64,000 bases of DNA from Rhodothermales bacterium (GTDB lineage Bacteria; Bacteroidota; Rhodothermia; Rhodothermales; UBA10348), in the NCBI GenBank assembly GCA_028284865.1, contig JANQQV010000020.1, forward strand, positions 248,001 through 312,000. The letters run 5' to 3'. The position numbers and the translations under genes are program-made. Below, piece by piece: positions 36,585 through 45,184 of this stretch. The notes below the pieces were generated by a model. That model was given only the letters and a program-made list of their open reading frames with translations. It made no database searches and was not told where the DNA came from. Within the stretch, counting starts at the first letter, position 1, and every line of letters starts with the position of its first letter.

Positions 36585-37937
36585 TCACTGACCACCCATC
36601 AGGGAGCCGAGGTCGAGGGATCGTCCCTTGCCCATCAGCTTGGTCATGGTCTTCATCATTTTCCGCATCTCCCGGAATTGCTTGAGAAGCTGGTTGACCT
36701 CCCTCACCTCGACACCCGCTCCACGCGCAATGCGACGTCGGCGGCTGCCGTTGATGATCTGAGGTTCACGACGCTCCTCCGGTGTCATCGAGTAGATGAT
36801 GGCTTCGATGTACTTGAAGGCATCGTCTTCGATGTCCAGGTCCTTGACCTGGCGACCCACTCCTGGAATCATGCCGACGAGATCCTTCATGGATCCCATC
36901 TTCTTCAGCCGATTCAGCTGATCCAGAAAATCCTCGAGATCAAAACTCTCTGATCGGATCTTCTTTTGAAGCTTCTCGGCCTGTTTCTCATCAAACTGTT
37001 CCTGTGCTTTCTCTACCAGGGAAACAACGTCTCCCATCCCGAGAATCCGCTGCGCCATTCGTTCCGGATAGAACGGAGTGAGCGCATCCATCTTCTCGCC
37101 GGTAGAGGCGAACTTGATCGGCTTCTCTACAACCTTCCGGATGGAAAGCGCGGCGCCACCGCGCGTATCCCCGTCCAGCTTCGTGAGAACGACTCCATCA
37201 AAATTCAGTCGCTGATTGAACTCAACGGCAGTATTGACGGCATCCTGACCGGTCATGGCGTCCACGACAAACAGGATTTCGTCCGGGTCCACTGCCGACT
37301 TGATGTCGGAGACCTCGGTCATCATCCGTTCGTCCACGTGCAGTCGACCGGCCGTATCGATGATCAGGACATCCCGAGCTTCTTTGCGAGCGACCTGAAT
37401 GGCCTCCTTCGCAATTCGGACAGGATCCTGCACGATGCTGCCATCGGTTTCCCGCAGCGCGTAGACAGGCACTCCAACGGACTCGGCCACCATTTCCAAC
37501 TGATCGACTGCCGCCGGACGGTATACGTCGGCTGCCGCCAGCATGGGTGAGCGACCTTTTCCTTTGAAGTAGTTGGCAAGTTTGCCAGAGAACGTGGTTT
37601 TACCGGACCCTTGCAGTCCTGCAATCAGAATGACCGTTGGAGGCTGAGCCGAGAAGGAAATCTCCTCGTGGGTTTCGCCCAGGAAATAGACCAGCTCGTC
37701 GTAGACGATCTTGACCATCTGCTGACCGGGCGATACGGACGAGAGGACGTCCTGGCCCAGCGCTTTTTCCTTGATGCGCTCCGTGAAATCGCGCGCCACC
37801 TGATAGTTGACGTCAGCGTCCAACAAGGCACGCCGAATCTCGCGCATACTCTCGGCGATATTCAGCTCGGTGATCCGTCCCTGACCGCTCAGGGATCGTA
37901 AGGCACCTTCAAGTTTGTCGGATAGACTGTCAAACAT
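36585..37937 (-). CDS. ffh: Signal recognition particle protein Ffh
   Basis: 450 residues from ATG at 37937 ([16 protein letters not shown]); a longer frame to 38003 is unlikely. The NG GTPase has the P-loop [30 protein letters not shown], and [16 protein letters not shown]. The C-terminal M domain (about 300-450) binds 4.5S RNA and signal peptides. It ends in a short glycine-rich tail (SLMGGQ). It delivers nascent membrane proteins to FtsY. It is the first gene of the operon with rpsP, rimM, trmD and rplS. The 4.5S RNA gene is not seen here. Confidence 0.97.
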   Translation of the reverse strand: MFDSLSDKLEGALRSLSGQGRITELNIAESMREIRRALLDADVNYQVARDFTERIKEKALGQDVLSSVSPGQQMVKIVYDELVYFLGETHEEISFSAQPPTVILIAGLQGSGKTTFSGKLANYFKGKGRSPMLAAADVYRPAAVDQLEMVAESVGVPVYALRETDGSIVQDPVRIAKEAIQVARKEARDVLIIDTAGRLHVDERMMTEVSDIKSAVDPDEILFVVDAMTGQDAVNTAVEFNQRLNFDGVVLTKLDGDTRGGAALSIRKVVEKPIKFASTGEKMDALTPFYPERMAQRILGMGDVVSLVEKAQEQFDEKQAEKLQKKIRSESFDLEDFLDQLNRLKKMGSMKDLVGMIPGVGRQVKDLDIEDDAFKYIEAIIYSMTPEERREPQIINGSRRRRIARGAGVEVREVNQLLKQFREMRKMMKTMTKLMGKGRSLDLGSLMGGQ

Positions 37938-38119
37938 GGTTGACGGCGATTGGCTGTTCTGATTCAGGTCTGCGCAGTCCCGAAAAAACCGGGTCCTGCA
38001 CAATTATGTACAGACTGGATAAAATACCGCGAATCGACAGCAGGAGCAATGGGCGCAGCCCCTCCGTGTCGTCAGCCAGACCGCCCAATCGGGCTAGAAT
38101 GGGCAAATCCTCGGTATCT

Positions 38120-38488
38120 TCACCCTCCCTGCTCTTCCCGGACCAAATCCAGGGTCTCTATTCCGTGTCTCAAGTGCGGAATCACGATGGAGCCGCCAAC
38201 AACGAGGGCGACGTTCAAGGCATCCTCGATCTCGGCATCGCTGTACCCAGCTTCCACCGACCTGATGATGTGATAGTCGATGCAGTCGTTGCACCGGAGC
38301 ACCATGGAAGCAACCAAACCCAACAGCTCCTTGGTCTTCGAGTCCAAAGCTCCATCGCGGTATGCACCGCTGTCCAGGTTGAAGAATCGTTTGATCCCCA
38401 GATGACCGCCATCACTTAGTATGCGATCATTCATCCGATCGCGGTATGCGCGGAATTCTTCCAGTCGATTGGTATTCTTGCCGTCCAT
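38120..38488 (-). CDS. Carboxymuconolactone decarboxylase / AhpD-like family protein
   Basis: 122 residues, all helical. The core has ALDSKTKELLGLVASMVLRC followed by NDCIDYHI, giving the CxxC...H motif (RCNDCIDYH) that in AhpD forms the peroxidatic thiol pair. A conserved segment GYSDAEIEDALNVALVVGG follows. A thiol-dependent reductase role is the best guess; true decarboxylases of the family lack the CxxC. It is a single gene, divergent from the 5-formyl-THF cyclo-ligase gene with 77 bases between. Confidence 0.85.
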   Translation of the reverse strand: MDGKNTNRLEEFRAYRDRMNDRILSDGGHLGIKRFFNLDSGAYRDGALDSKTKELLGLVASMVLRCNDCIDYHIIRSVEAGYSDAEIEDALNVALVVGGSIVIPHLRHGIETLDLVREEQGG

Positions 38489-38565
38489 CAGGAATGAGTG
38501 GTTTTCCGGTGCTGAAGAATGGTGAGTGAGCTGAAATCGTCGGTCGACAACATGCGTGCTCTGAC

Positions 38566-39168
38566 ATGAACGCGGATGCTTCCAAAGAAGCTCTCAGGGT
38601 GGCCATGCGTTCAAAGCGCTTTCAGACGTCCGTGCCTCAACGGGCGGATTGGTCTGAGCAGATCGTATTGCACCTTCAGGCATCGAAAGTGTTCAGGGAC
38701 GCACGGACTATTCACGTCTTCTGGCCCATGGTTGAGCGCGGCGAAGTTGACGTCAAACCACTGATCGAATCGGCCTATTGTGGTGATAAGGTTGTGCTAC
38801 TTCCGGTTGTGAAGGGAAGTAGCCTAGAACATGCGCCGTTCAACCCCGACGATCCCATGATCCAAGGTGCTTTTGGTCAGTGGGAGCCCACTACTCCTAC
38901 CGTACAACGGCCATTGAATGTGGATCTGGTCCTCCTACCCGGTCTTGCTGTTGATCGCCACGGAAATCGTCTGGGATACGGTGGCGGCTATTACGATCGC
39001 TTTCTTCAAGACTTGCACCAGGCAGGCTCAGAGCCGGTGTTGATGATGACAGGTTTTGGTTTCCAGATGATCGAGCAGGTTCCTACTTCTCCAAAAGACG
39101 TCGCAGTACATGCATTCGCGACAGAAACCGGAATCCAGTGGCTATCTGAACCATCTCAGTCGCTGTAA
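38566..39168 (+). CDS. 5-formyltetrahydrofolate cyclo-ligase family protein
   Basis: 200 residues. It would convert 5-formyl-THF to 5,10-methenyl-THF with ATP. N-terminal SKEALRVAMRSKRFQ is the usual basic helix. The signature PGLAVDRHGNRLGYGGGYYD followed by RFL holds the nucleotide-binding loop. Length is normal. It is followed 59 bases later by the first PspC gene, with a possible TATCTTTC -7 box at 39174-39181 between them. Confidence 0.92.
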   Translation: MNADASKEALRVAMRSKRFQTSVPQRADWSEQIVLHLQASKVFRDARTIHVFWPMVERGEVDVKPLIESAYCGDKVVLLPVVKGSSLEHAPFNPDDPMIQGAFGQWEPTTPTVQRPLNVDLVLLPGLAVDRHGNRLGYGGGYYDRFLQDLHQAGSEPVLMMTGFGFQMIEQVPTSPKDVAVHAFATETGIQWLSEPSQSL

Positions 39169-39227
39169 CCTCGTATCTTTCCCACCGTATCACCCTGCCA
39201 TCGGGCGACGCAACGCACCAGATCATC

Positions 39228-39893
39228 ATGGCCACGAAAACCAGAACATCATCCTCCACCCGGGAAGCTGACTTCCTCTACGAAGACGAGACGCTCGACC
39301 TCGATACGCTCTCGGACGACGAGTTGGAAGCTCTCCTGTTCGAAGAGGAGTCAGAAAAACCCAAGGGAGCATTCAACCTCCCGACACTTGCTGGGCTTTC
39401 GCTCATTCTGGTCGGAATTGCCTATATCTTTCAGCAGATGGGGCTTTGGAGCGCAGGCATCGACCTGACTGTTCTCGCCCAGATGCTGCCATGGTTGGCT
39501 GGCATCTTGATCATCTTGCTGGGCTTCGGTGTCCTTTCCTGGCGTCCCGGAAAAAACCGCAAACGCCAGAAGGCCGAGAAGAAGCTTGCCAAATCGCAGC
39601 TCAAAGCTGAGAAAGCGCGTGCATCGGGCCGATCGGCCGGTGGGCGCAAAGAAGGCAGAAAGCTGCGTAAATCAGAAGACAAGAAACTTGCCGGCGTTGC
39701 TTCCGGGCTGGCCGACTATTTCGGCATAGACCCAACGCTGGTTCGCATCGGATTCGTAATCGGAACGATTGCATCGGGAGGAGGCCCTTTCCTGCTCGCC
39801 TATATCATCCTGGCATTCGTCATGCCATCGCAGGACAAAAAGTCACTCAAACCGAGTGCCTCCGAACGTATCACCATTATCAGAGACAGCTAA
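39228..39893 (+). CDS. PspC-domain membrane protein with N-terminal membrane pair
   Basis: 221 residues. An acidic N-terminus (about 15-45) is followed by two membrane helices (about 50-72 and 82-105). A Lys/Arg-rich linker (about 108-145) comes next. A C-terminal PspC domain (about 148-205) has KKLAGVASGLADYFGIDPTL and a final membrane helix, FLLAYIILAFVMPSQ. PspC proteins take part in envelope-stress signalling; partners PspA/PspB are absent here. It is 12 bases upstream of a second, stand-alone PspC gene. Confidence 0.88.
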   Translation: MATKTRTSSSTREADFLYEDETLDLDTLSDDELEALLFEEESEKPKGAFNLPTLAGLSLILVGIAYIFQQMGLWSAGIDLTVLAQMLPWLAGILIILLGFGVLSWRPGKNRKRQKAEKKLAKSQLKAEKARASGRSAGGRKEGRKLRKSEDKKLAGVASGLADYFGIDPTLVRIGFVIGTIASGGGPFLLAYIILAFVMPSQDKKSLKPSASERITIIRDS

Positions 39894-39905
39894 ACACCTC
39901 GACCG

Positions 39906-40097
39906 ATGAGCACACGTAAACTCAAAAAGACTCCGCACGACAAAATGGTGGCAGGCGTATGTGGGGGCATTGCCGAGTACTTCGGTATAGATGCCACCCT
40001 TGTACGCGTCGGCTACGTTGTCCTAAGCGTACTCTCCACAGGCTTCCCGGGACTCCTCGTCTACATCATCCTGGCGTTTGTGATGCCGGACAACTAG
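39906..40097 (+). CDS. Minimal PspC-domain protein
   Basis: 63 residues and only a PspC domain: MVAGVCGGIAEYFGIDATLV followed by a single membrane helix ending LAFVMPDN. It is clearly homologous to the C-terminus of the preceding gene (AEYFGID.TLVR.G, YIILAFVMP). The start lies 12 bases after the neighbour's stop, so the two are co-transcribed. It is convergent with the M16 homologue. Confidence 0.88.
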   Translation: MSTRKLKKTPHDKMVAGVCGGIAEYFGIDATLVRVGYVVLSVLSTGFPGLLVYIILAFVMPDN

Positions 40098-40136
40098 ACC
40101 GCTCCTGACGCATCCTGAAGAGGTCCCGGAGAACGC

Positions 40137-41402
40137 TCAGGCACCTGTGCCTGCAGTGATCACGCTCAGCGAAGATGCATCCAGATACGTGCTGATCGCG
40201 CGATTCACTTCATCGGTCTGAATCGCGCGCACGATGTCGGGATGCGAATCAATCCGCTCCGGAGCCCATCCTCTGTGCATGTGAAGCAACATGCGGGACG
40301 CTACCCCCGCTGTGGTGGCAAGGTCCACCTGATAGGAACCGGTCATGGTCTCTTTCCGCTCGTCCAACTCGGCGGAGGTGATTCCGCCATCCGCAAAAGC
40401 GGCCAAGACTTCTTGGGTGGAGGAAATCCCCTTTTCCAGCATGTCTGTGCTGAGTGTAACCGCAGTCATCCAACCGCCTGGCCGATTCGATGACATCCCA
40501 CTCAGATACGAACGAATCCCGTATGTGAGGCCCTGTTCATCGCGGATTTGTGTCATGAGTCGGGATGAGAAGTTTCCCCCCAGGATGAACACCCCAGTCC
40601 ACAACGGCAGATAGTATTCGGACGTGGTCTCGATGTCAACAGGATGTGCCATCAACACGTTCAGGTTCGGACGATCCGCGATTTCGAGGTGATGACGTCC
40701 TGGCGCTGGAGCTGGTGCATCGATCTTTCCGGTATCGTTCCAATGGTCCTGAGCAAACTCCGCTTCTCCCATCAACAGCGCCGCCACCCGCGAAGCCTCC
40801 CACTCTCCGACGTCACCAACGACGGTGGCTCGAAGCCCTCCCAGGAATGCCTCTCTACCGTGCATGGCGTGAAGCTCGTCTGACGTACAGGACTCGACGG
40901 ATGCCAACAATTCGTCAATAGGCAATTCGCGCGATGGATGACTCTCGGAATACAGGATGCGCGACAGCCGATTCCGACCCATCACGGCCGGATCGCTTTT
41001 CTGCCTGGCCAGGTGCGCGCGTGTTCGTCCCTTGACCAGCTCAAGCTCGCGTTCGTCAAAAGCTGGCTCATCCATGTGCTCCCGGACCAACTCCAGCACC
41101 ATCTCCATATCTCTCGCCAGGCAGCGCGCTCGAACGTCTACGCGGTCGCCATTGGAGGAAAACGAGATCGATGCGCCCACCCGCTCCAACTTGTCAGCAA
41201 TGTCTGCTTTCGTCTGCTTGAGCGTGCCCTTGTCCAACATGGCAGCAAGAACGTCCAACGTCAAGCCTTCACCATTCTGGAGCGAGACCGTGGCCGGGTA
41301 TGACAGGTGGATCGAGACGACCTGGTCAATGCGCCAGGGCATCACCTGAACATCCACTCCGGTTCGGGTGAATCTGCGAATATGATGTGCGAGGTGATTC
41401 AC
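40137..41402 (-). CDS. M16-family peptidase homologue lacking the zinc site (regulatory-subunit type)
   Basis: 421 residues with two M16 half-domains. The place of the zinc motif HxxEH reads LDVLAAMLDKGT, so the metal ligands are missing. The C-terminal half keeps the R/Y motif (RDEQGLTYGIRSYL) that binds substrate backbone in M16B enzymes. Such proteins work as the inactive subunit beside a catalytic one, which is not in the window. No signal peptide is seen. It is 36 bases downstream of adk on the same strand. Confidence 0.85.
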   Translation of the reverse strand: MNHLAHHIRRFTRTGVDVQVMPWRIDQVVSIHLSYPATVSLQNGEGLTLDVLAAMLDKGTLKQTKADIADKLERVGASISFSSNGDRVDVRARCLARDMEMVLELVREHMDEPAFDERELELVKGRTRAHLARQKSDPAVMGRNRLSRILYSESHPSRELPIDELLASVESCTSDELHAMHGREAFLGGLRATVVGDVGEWEASRVAALLMGEAEFAQDHWNDTGKIDAPAPAPGRHHLEIADRPNLNVLMAHPVDIETTSEYYLPLWTGVFILGGNFSSRLMTQIRDEQGLTYGIRSYLSGMSSNRPGGWMTAVTLSTDMLEKGISSTQEVLAAFADGGITSAELDERKETMTGSYQVDLATTAGVASRMLLHMHRGWAPERIDSHPDIVRAIQTDEVNRAISTYLDASSLSVITAGTGA

Positions 41403-41438
41403 CGGTGTTCAGCAGGTGCCGGGTAAGGAATCTTGGCG

Positions 41439-42089
41439 TCAGGCCAGCTCTAGTTCACTGAAGCGCTCGACGCTACCGAGAACACGCGAGAAGATGTCCT
41501 GGACGCTGCCTTCGCCGTTTATTGGAGAAAGGAGGCCAACCTGCTGGAAGAACATCTCCACAGGATGCGTCTCGCGCCGATAGGTCTCGAGTCGGGCCTT
41601 GACAGACTCCGGTGCGTCGTCTTTCCGCTGAACGATGAGCGATGGATCGACGTCTGCCGGAGGAGGATGGTACGTCAGATGATAACTTTCGCCCGTCTCC
41701 CGGTTGATGCGCCGATTGGAAAGACGATCAACAATCACATCGTCGGAGACCTGCAAACTGATGACGGCTTCCAGAGGCGATTTGTAGGCATCCAGGAACT
41801 CCATCAGCCAGACTGCCTGACGCGTCGTGCGTGGGTATCCATCGAGAATGAAGCGGTCAAACTTGTGCTGCGCCATCGCTTCATTGGCCAGATCCCGCAC
41901 CAAATCATCAGGTACCAGTTGCCCGGCATGCACGTGCTCTTCCACCTTCTTTCCCAGGGTTGAGCCTTCATTGATGGCAGCTCTGATGAGATTCCCGGTA
42001 GAAATCACATCAAGACCGAATCGCTCCTTGAGAAGAAGGGACTGTGTACCTTTTCCGGCACCAGGGGGGCCAAACAGCACCAATCGCAT
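41439..42089 (-). CDS. adk: Adenylate kinase
   Basis: 216 residues, long form with a LID domain. P-loop GPPGAGKGTQSLLLKERF, AMP-binding region ISTGNLIRAAINEGS, DGYPRTTRQAVWL, and the LID segment beginning NRRINRETGESYHLTYHPPP; the four-cysteine zinc site is absent. It catalyses 2 ADP = ATP + AMP. Divergent from the XRE regulator; the shared 197-base gap has palindromes and promoter-like boxes. It is followed by the M16 homologue. Confidence 0.97.
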   Translation of the reverse strand: MRLVLFGPPGAGKGTQSLLLKERFGLDVISTGNLIRAAINEGSTLGKKVEEHVHAGQLVPDDLVRDLANEAMAQHKFDRFILDGYPRTTRQAVWLMEFLDAYKSPLEAVISLQVSDDVIVDRLSNRRINRETGESYHLTYHPPPADVDPSLIVQRKDDAPESVKARLETYRRETHPVEMFFQQVGLLSPINGEGSVQDIFSRVLGSVERFSELELA

Positions 42090-42134
42090 GTCAGATTCCG
42101 GGTTGGATCAAATCGGGGGATCAGCTTGGTCTTG

Positions 42135-42165
42135 TAAAGCTATTGTTACCTCGTGCTGTCGACAA
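42135..42165 (-). promoter_or_regulatory. Candidate adk promoter (-33 TTG / -7 TAGCTTTA)
   Basis: On the minus strand a CTTG sits at 42163-42166 and TAGCTTTA at 42142-42135, with a spacing of 20 bases from TTG to TAGC. It matches seven of eight positions of TAnnTTTG. The predicted start is about 40 bases from the adk ATG. It overlaps the first palindrome (42165-42178) by one base. Confidence 0.4.
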
Positions 42166-42178
42166 GCGAAATTTCGCT
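42165..42178. promoter_or_regulatory. Operator-like palindrome 1 (AGCGAAATTTCGCT)
   Basis: A perfect 14-base palindrome in the adk/XRE gap, abutting the -33 element of the candidate adk promoter. Confidence 0.6.
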
Positions 42179-42197
42179 CGTTTATCCACTATTCCCC

Positions 42198-42229
42198 TTG
42201 ATCCCGGCAAATTTTCCGCTATACCTTTC
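42198..42229 (+). promoter_or_regulatory. Candidate promoter of the XRE regulator
   Basis: CTTG at 42197-42200 as a -33 box and TACCTTTC at 42222-42229 as a -7 box (consensus TAnnTTTG, seven of eight), spaced by 21 bases. The imperfect palindrome 2 (42205-42218) lies between the boxes. Confidence 0.4.
42205..42218. promoter_or_regulatory. Operator-like palindrome 2 (imperfect)
   Basis: CGGCAAATTTTCCG, an inverted repeat with one mismatched pair sharing the AAATTT centre with palindrome 1. Its centre is 40 bases from that of palindrome 1. Confidence 0.45.
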
Positions 42230-42233
42230 GCCT

Positions 42234-42251
42234 CCAGCGAAATTACGCTGG
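42234..42251. promoter_or_regulatory. Operator-like palindrome 3 (CCAGCGAAATTACGCTGG)
   Basis: Six-base perfect arms around AAATTA. It contains AGCGAAATTACGCT, differing from palindrome 1 at one base. Its centre is 31 bases from palindrome 2, near the predicted transcription start of the regulator. Confidence 0.6.
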
Positions 42252-42286
42252 CTCAAGGTTGATGCGACGCCGCATTCAACCATGTT

Positions 42287-43837
42287 GTGATTCCCGACGT
42301 CAACATTATCCCTTCCATGTCGGTCAACGAGGAAAAGCTGCGATTCATTCTGGGCTTCAAGCTCAAGAACCTGAGAGCCGCCCAGGGAATGTCCCTGAAA
42401 GAGGCTGCCTCCCGGGCAGGGATCAGCATTTCCTACCTCTCCGAGATCGAGAAAGGAAAGAAGTACCCGAAAACCGAGAAGCTGCTCGCGTTGGCCGAGT
42501 GCTATGGCACATCATTCGATGATCTGGTCATGGCAGGAACGGCCGATACGGACGTCTCCCTCGAGGCCTCCCTCGAGTCAGGCTTCTTTCGCGAATTTCC
42601 ATTCGAATTGTTCGGACTCGAAGCCGGCGATCTATTCAGCCTGTTGACATCCTCCCCCGATCGCGCCGGTGCGCTCATGCGCACGTTCCTGGAAGTCGGC
42701 GAGATGTACGATATCGGTGTGGAGCAATTTCTGTTTGCCGCTTTACGGGCCTATCAGAAGCTGCACAACAACTACTTCCCTGAGATCGAGTCAGCTGCTA
42801 CCGCATTTCTTGCTGACGCACCTCGGCTGGAGCGTCTTCTGAGCGATGTCTCGCTTCGCCGCTTCCTCGAAGTCGAATGGAATTACCGGATCGATGATGA
42901 GCGGCTCGGACAGGATCCCGAATTGAGTGGATTCCGATCCATCGCGATACCGGGGAAACGGATGCGCCTGTTTGTCAATCCTCGGCTTTTGCCCGAACAA
43001 CGAGCGTTCATCTACGCCAAGGAGATCGGTAAACGGGTTCTTGATCTCCCTGGACGGGTCATGACTTCCTCCTGGATCAAAGTGGAGTCGTTCGAGCAGG
43101 TCTTGAACAACTATCGCACATCCTACTTCGCTGGCGCTCTACTCCTCGACCGGGAGCGGACCGCGCAAGGTCTGCGCAGCTTCTTTGCCGCCGAGCGATT
43201 CGATCCGCTGGCGATGATTGCGCTCATGAACCGACTGCAGGCCACCCCTGAGATGTTCTTCTATCGCGTGGGGCAATTGGCTTACGCCGAGTTCGGATTG
43301 AAGAACCACTACTTCATGCGCCTGACCAGCAAGGAAGGACTCAGTACGTTCGACGTGACGAAGCTGCTCAACCTATCCGGACTCTCCCTCCCACGCGGAT
43401 TGTCCTCCAATGAGCATTATTGCCGCAAGTGGGCAGGTATGCGATTGCTGAAGGAACGGATGCGCCAACGCGACATCGCCGCTCCGGATCTTCCTGCCCG
43501 AACCCACCCTACCGTGGCTGCGCAGCGTGCAAGAATCGTCCCAGGCGGCGAAGAGGCGTTCATTTTCGCGATGTCACGTTCGAAGCGACTTCAGACCGAA
43601 GAAGACTCCTGCGTCATCATGGGCTTTGAACTGGATGATGCCTTCCGCGACGCCGTCCGATTCTGGGACGCGCCAGGTATTCTGGTTGAGGATGTGGGAA
43701 TCACCTGTGAACGATGCCCGCTGGCTTCCGATGAGTGCTCGGAACGAATCGTCCCGGCAACCATCCGTGATGAAAATCAGCGTATCGACGACATGGAGCG
43801 AGCTGTTGGGAAGCTGGCCGCACTCTTCGATGACTGA
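42287..43837 (+). CDS. XRE-family transcriptional regulator with ImmA/IrrE-like and DUF2083-type C-terminus
   Basis: 516 residues. The helix-turn-helix (about 22-82) contains LKNLRAAQGMSLKEAASRAG and SISYLSEIEKGKKYPKTEKL. A large middle part has an ImmA/IrrE-like segment (about 235-340). The C-terminal domain has cysteines in GITCERCPLASDECSE, as in the short-chain fatty-acid regulator family (ScfR/RamB/PrpR-like). That family often controls propionate, glyoxylate or central carbon genes by binding AT-rich palindromes with an acyl-CoA ligand; this is family knowledge, not shown here. A GTG start at 42287 is used; ATG at residue 11 is an alternative. Three palindromes upstream suggest autoregulation. 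Confidence 0.85.
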   Translation: MIPDVNIIPSMSVNEEKLRFILGFKLKNLRAAQGMSLKEAASRAGISISYLSEIEKGKKYPKTEKLLALAECYGTSFDDLVMAGTADTDVSLEASLESGFFREFPFELFGLEAGDLFSLLTSSPDRAGALMRTFLEVGEMYDIGVEQFLFAALRAYQKLHNNYFPEIESAATAFLADAPRLERLLSDVSLRRFLEVEWNYRIDDERLGQDPELSGFRSIAIPGKRMRLFVNPRLLPEQRAFIYAKEIGKRVLDLPGRVMTSSWIKVESFEQVLNNYRTSYFAGALLLDRERTAQGLRSFFAAERFDPLAMIALMNRLQATPEMFFYRVGQLAYAEFGLKNHYFMRLTSKEGLSTFDVTKLLNLSGLSLPRGLSSNEHYCRKWAGMRLLKERMRQRDIAAPDLPARTHPTVAAQRARIVPGGEEAFIFAMSRSKRLQTEEDSCVIMGFELDDAFRDAVRFWDAPGILVEDVGITCERCPLASDECSERIVPATIRDENQRIDDMERAVGKLAALFDD

Positions 43838-43900
43838 CTGAGCGACTGGCGCACGATTTCAACCGGCGAAAGGTCGCGACGCCAGTGTGATGAACGCATG

Positions 43901-45181
43901 TCAGCCCCTCTCCAGACCGCGGTGACCGATATCCCGTCGCCAGGTAGCCCCTTCGAATGAGATGTCGGAGACACCGGCGTATGCCCGGTCGAGGGTTTCT
44001 TTCAGATCGCGCCCGCGGGCACTGACTGCCAGGACTCGCCCTCCTGATGTATCCCACCCGGAGTCTGTACGACGCGTGCCTGCATGAAATACCTCTACTT
44101 GATCGCGTGCGCTGGCATCGTCAAGGCCTTCGATCTGCTTTCCCTTTTCGTAGGAGCCTGGATACCCCTCCGAGGCCATTACGACGCATGCGGAGGCGCC
44201 CTCGTGCATCGAGACGTCTACATCTCCCAGCGATCCTGTCGCCAGGGCATGAAAAAGCTGGACGACGTCACAGGACAGCATGGGTAAGACAACCTGCGTT
44301 TCCGGATCACCCAGGCGGCAATTGTACTCCACCACTTTGGGCCCCTCATCGGTGATCATCAAGCCGACGTAGAGAATCCCCTGATACGGATGGCCCTCGT
44401 CGGCCATACCTCGCAACGTCGGCTCGACCACGCGATCAACGGCCAACTGGATCTGATGCTCAGTCATCACCGGGGCCGGAGCGTAAGCGCCCATTCCGCC
44501 TGTGTTCGGACCGGTATCCCCCTCCCCGATCCGCTTGTGATCCTGGGCTGTTGGTAACAACACGTATTCACTTCCGTCGGTCAGCACGAACAGGCTGGCC
44601 TCTTCGCCTTCCATGAAGGACTCAATTACAACCGTGGACGCCGCATCACCCAGTTTCCCGTCTCCCAGTAGATCCTGAACAGCTTGCTCAGCGTCAGGCA
44701 GCGTTTCGCAAACAATCGCTCCTTTGCCAGCAGCCAGACCACTGGCCTTCACAACGATGGGCGCTCCTTCCGACCGAACGAACGCCAGGGCATCTTCCAA
44801 CTCCCCCCGTTCGAAGGACCGGAATGCAGCAGTCGGAATGCCGTGACGCTCCATGAACGCCTTAGAGAACGCTTTGCTACCCTCCAGCTGAGCTGCAGCC
44901 GCGGAAGGGCCTACGACCGGCGTGTCTCGGTCTCTGAGTGCATCCGCGAGGCCATCCACCAAAGGTTGCTCTGGGCCAATCACGACCAGATCCACGTCGT
45001 TTTCGCTGACAAAACGGTTCACCGCATCGTGGTCAGAAGCCTCGAGGCTGACGTTCTTCCCGATCGCATCCGTTCCCCCATTCCCCGGGGCGATGAAAAG
45101 CTCTGTCGGTGTCGCGCTGTGATGGAAGGCCCAAGCGATGGCATGCTCTCGGCCACCGCTTCCAATGATCAGGATGCGCAT
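43901..45181 (-). CDS. purD: Phosphoribosylamine-glycine ligase
   Basis: 426 residues, normal length. An ATP-grasp enzyme making GAR in purine synthesis. The N-terminus is MRILIIGSGGREHAIAWAFH; the centre has GAPIVVKASGLAAGKGAIVC and RIGEGDTGPNTGGMGAYAPA; metal ligands lie in VVEYNCRLGDPETQ. Third gene of a leftward run after mutS and the gamma-carbonic anhydrase; only 3 bases separate it from the latter. Convergent with the XRE gene. Confidence 0.97.
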   Translation of the reverse strand: MRILIIGSGGREHAIAWAFHHSATPTELFIAPGNGGTDAIGKNVSLEASDHDAVNRFVSENDVDLVVIGPEQPLVDGLADALRDRDTPVVGPSAAAAQLEGSKAFSKAFMERHGIPTAAFRSFERGELEDALAFVRSEGAPIVVKASGLAAGKGAIVCETLPDAEQAVQDLLGDGKLGDAASTVVIESFMEGEEASLFVLTDGSEYVLLPTAQDHKRIGEGDTGPNTGGMGAYAPAPVMTEHQIQLAVDRVVEPTLRGMADEGHPYQGILYVGLMITDEGPKVVEYNCRLGDPETQVVLPMLSCDVVQLFHALATGSLGDVDVSMHEGASACVVMASEGYPGSYEKGKQIEGLDDASARDQVEVFHAGTRRTDSGWDTSGGRVLAVSARGRDLKETLDRAYAGVSDISFEGATWRRDIGHRGLERG

Positions 45182-45184
45182 GTA

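Noticed and set aside
43838-43900. Inverted repeat ACTGGCG/CGCCAGT between the XRE gene and purD
   Set aside because: The loop is about 28 bases long and no T run is present, so it is too weak to call a terminator.
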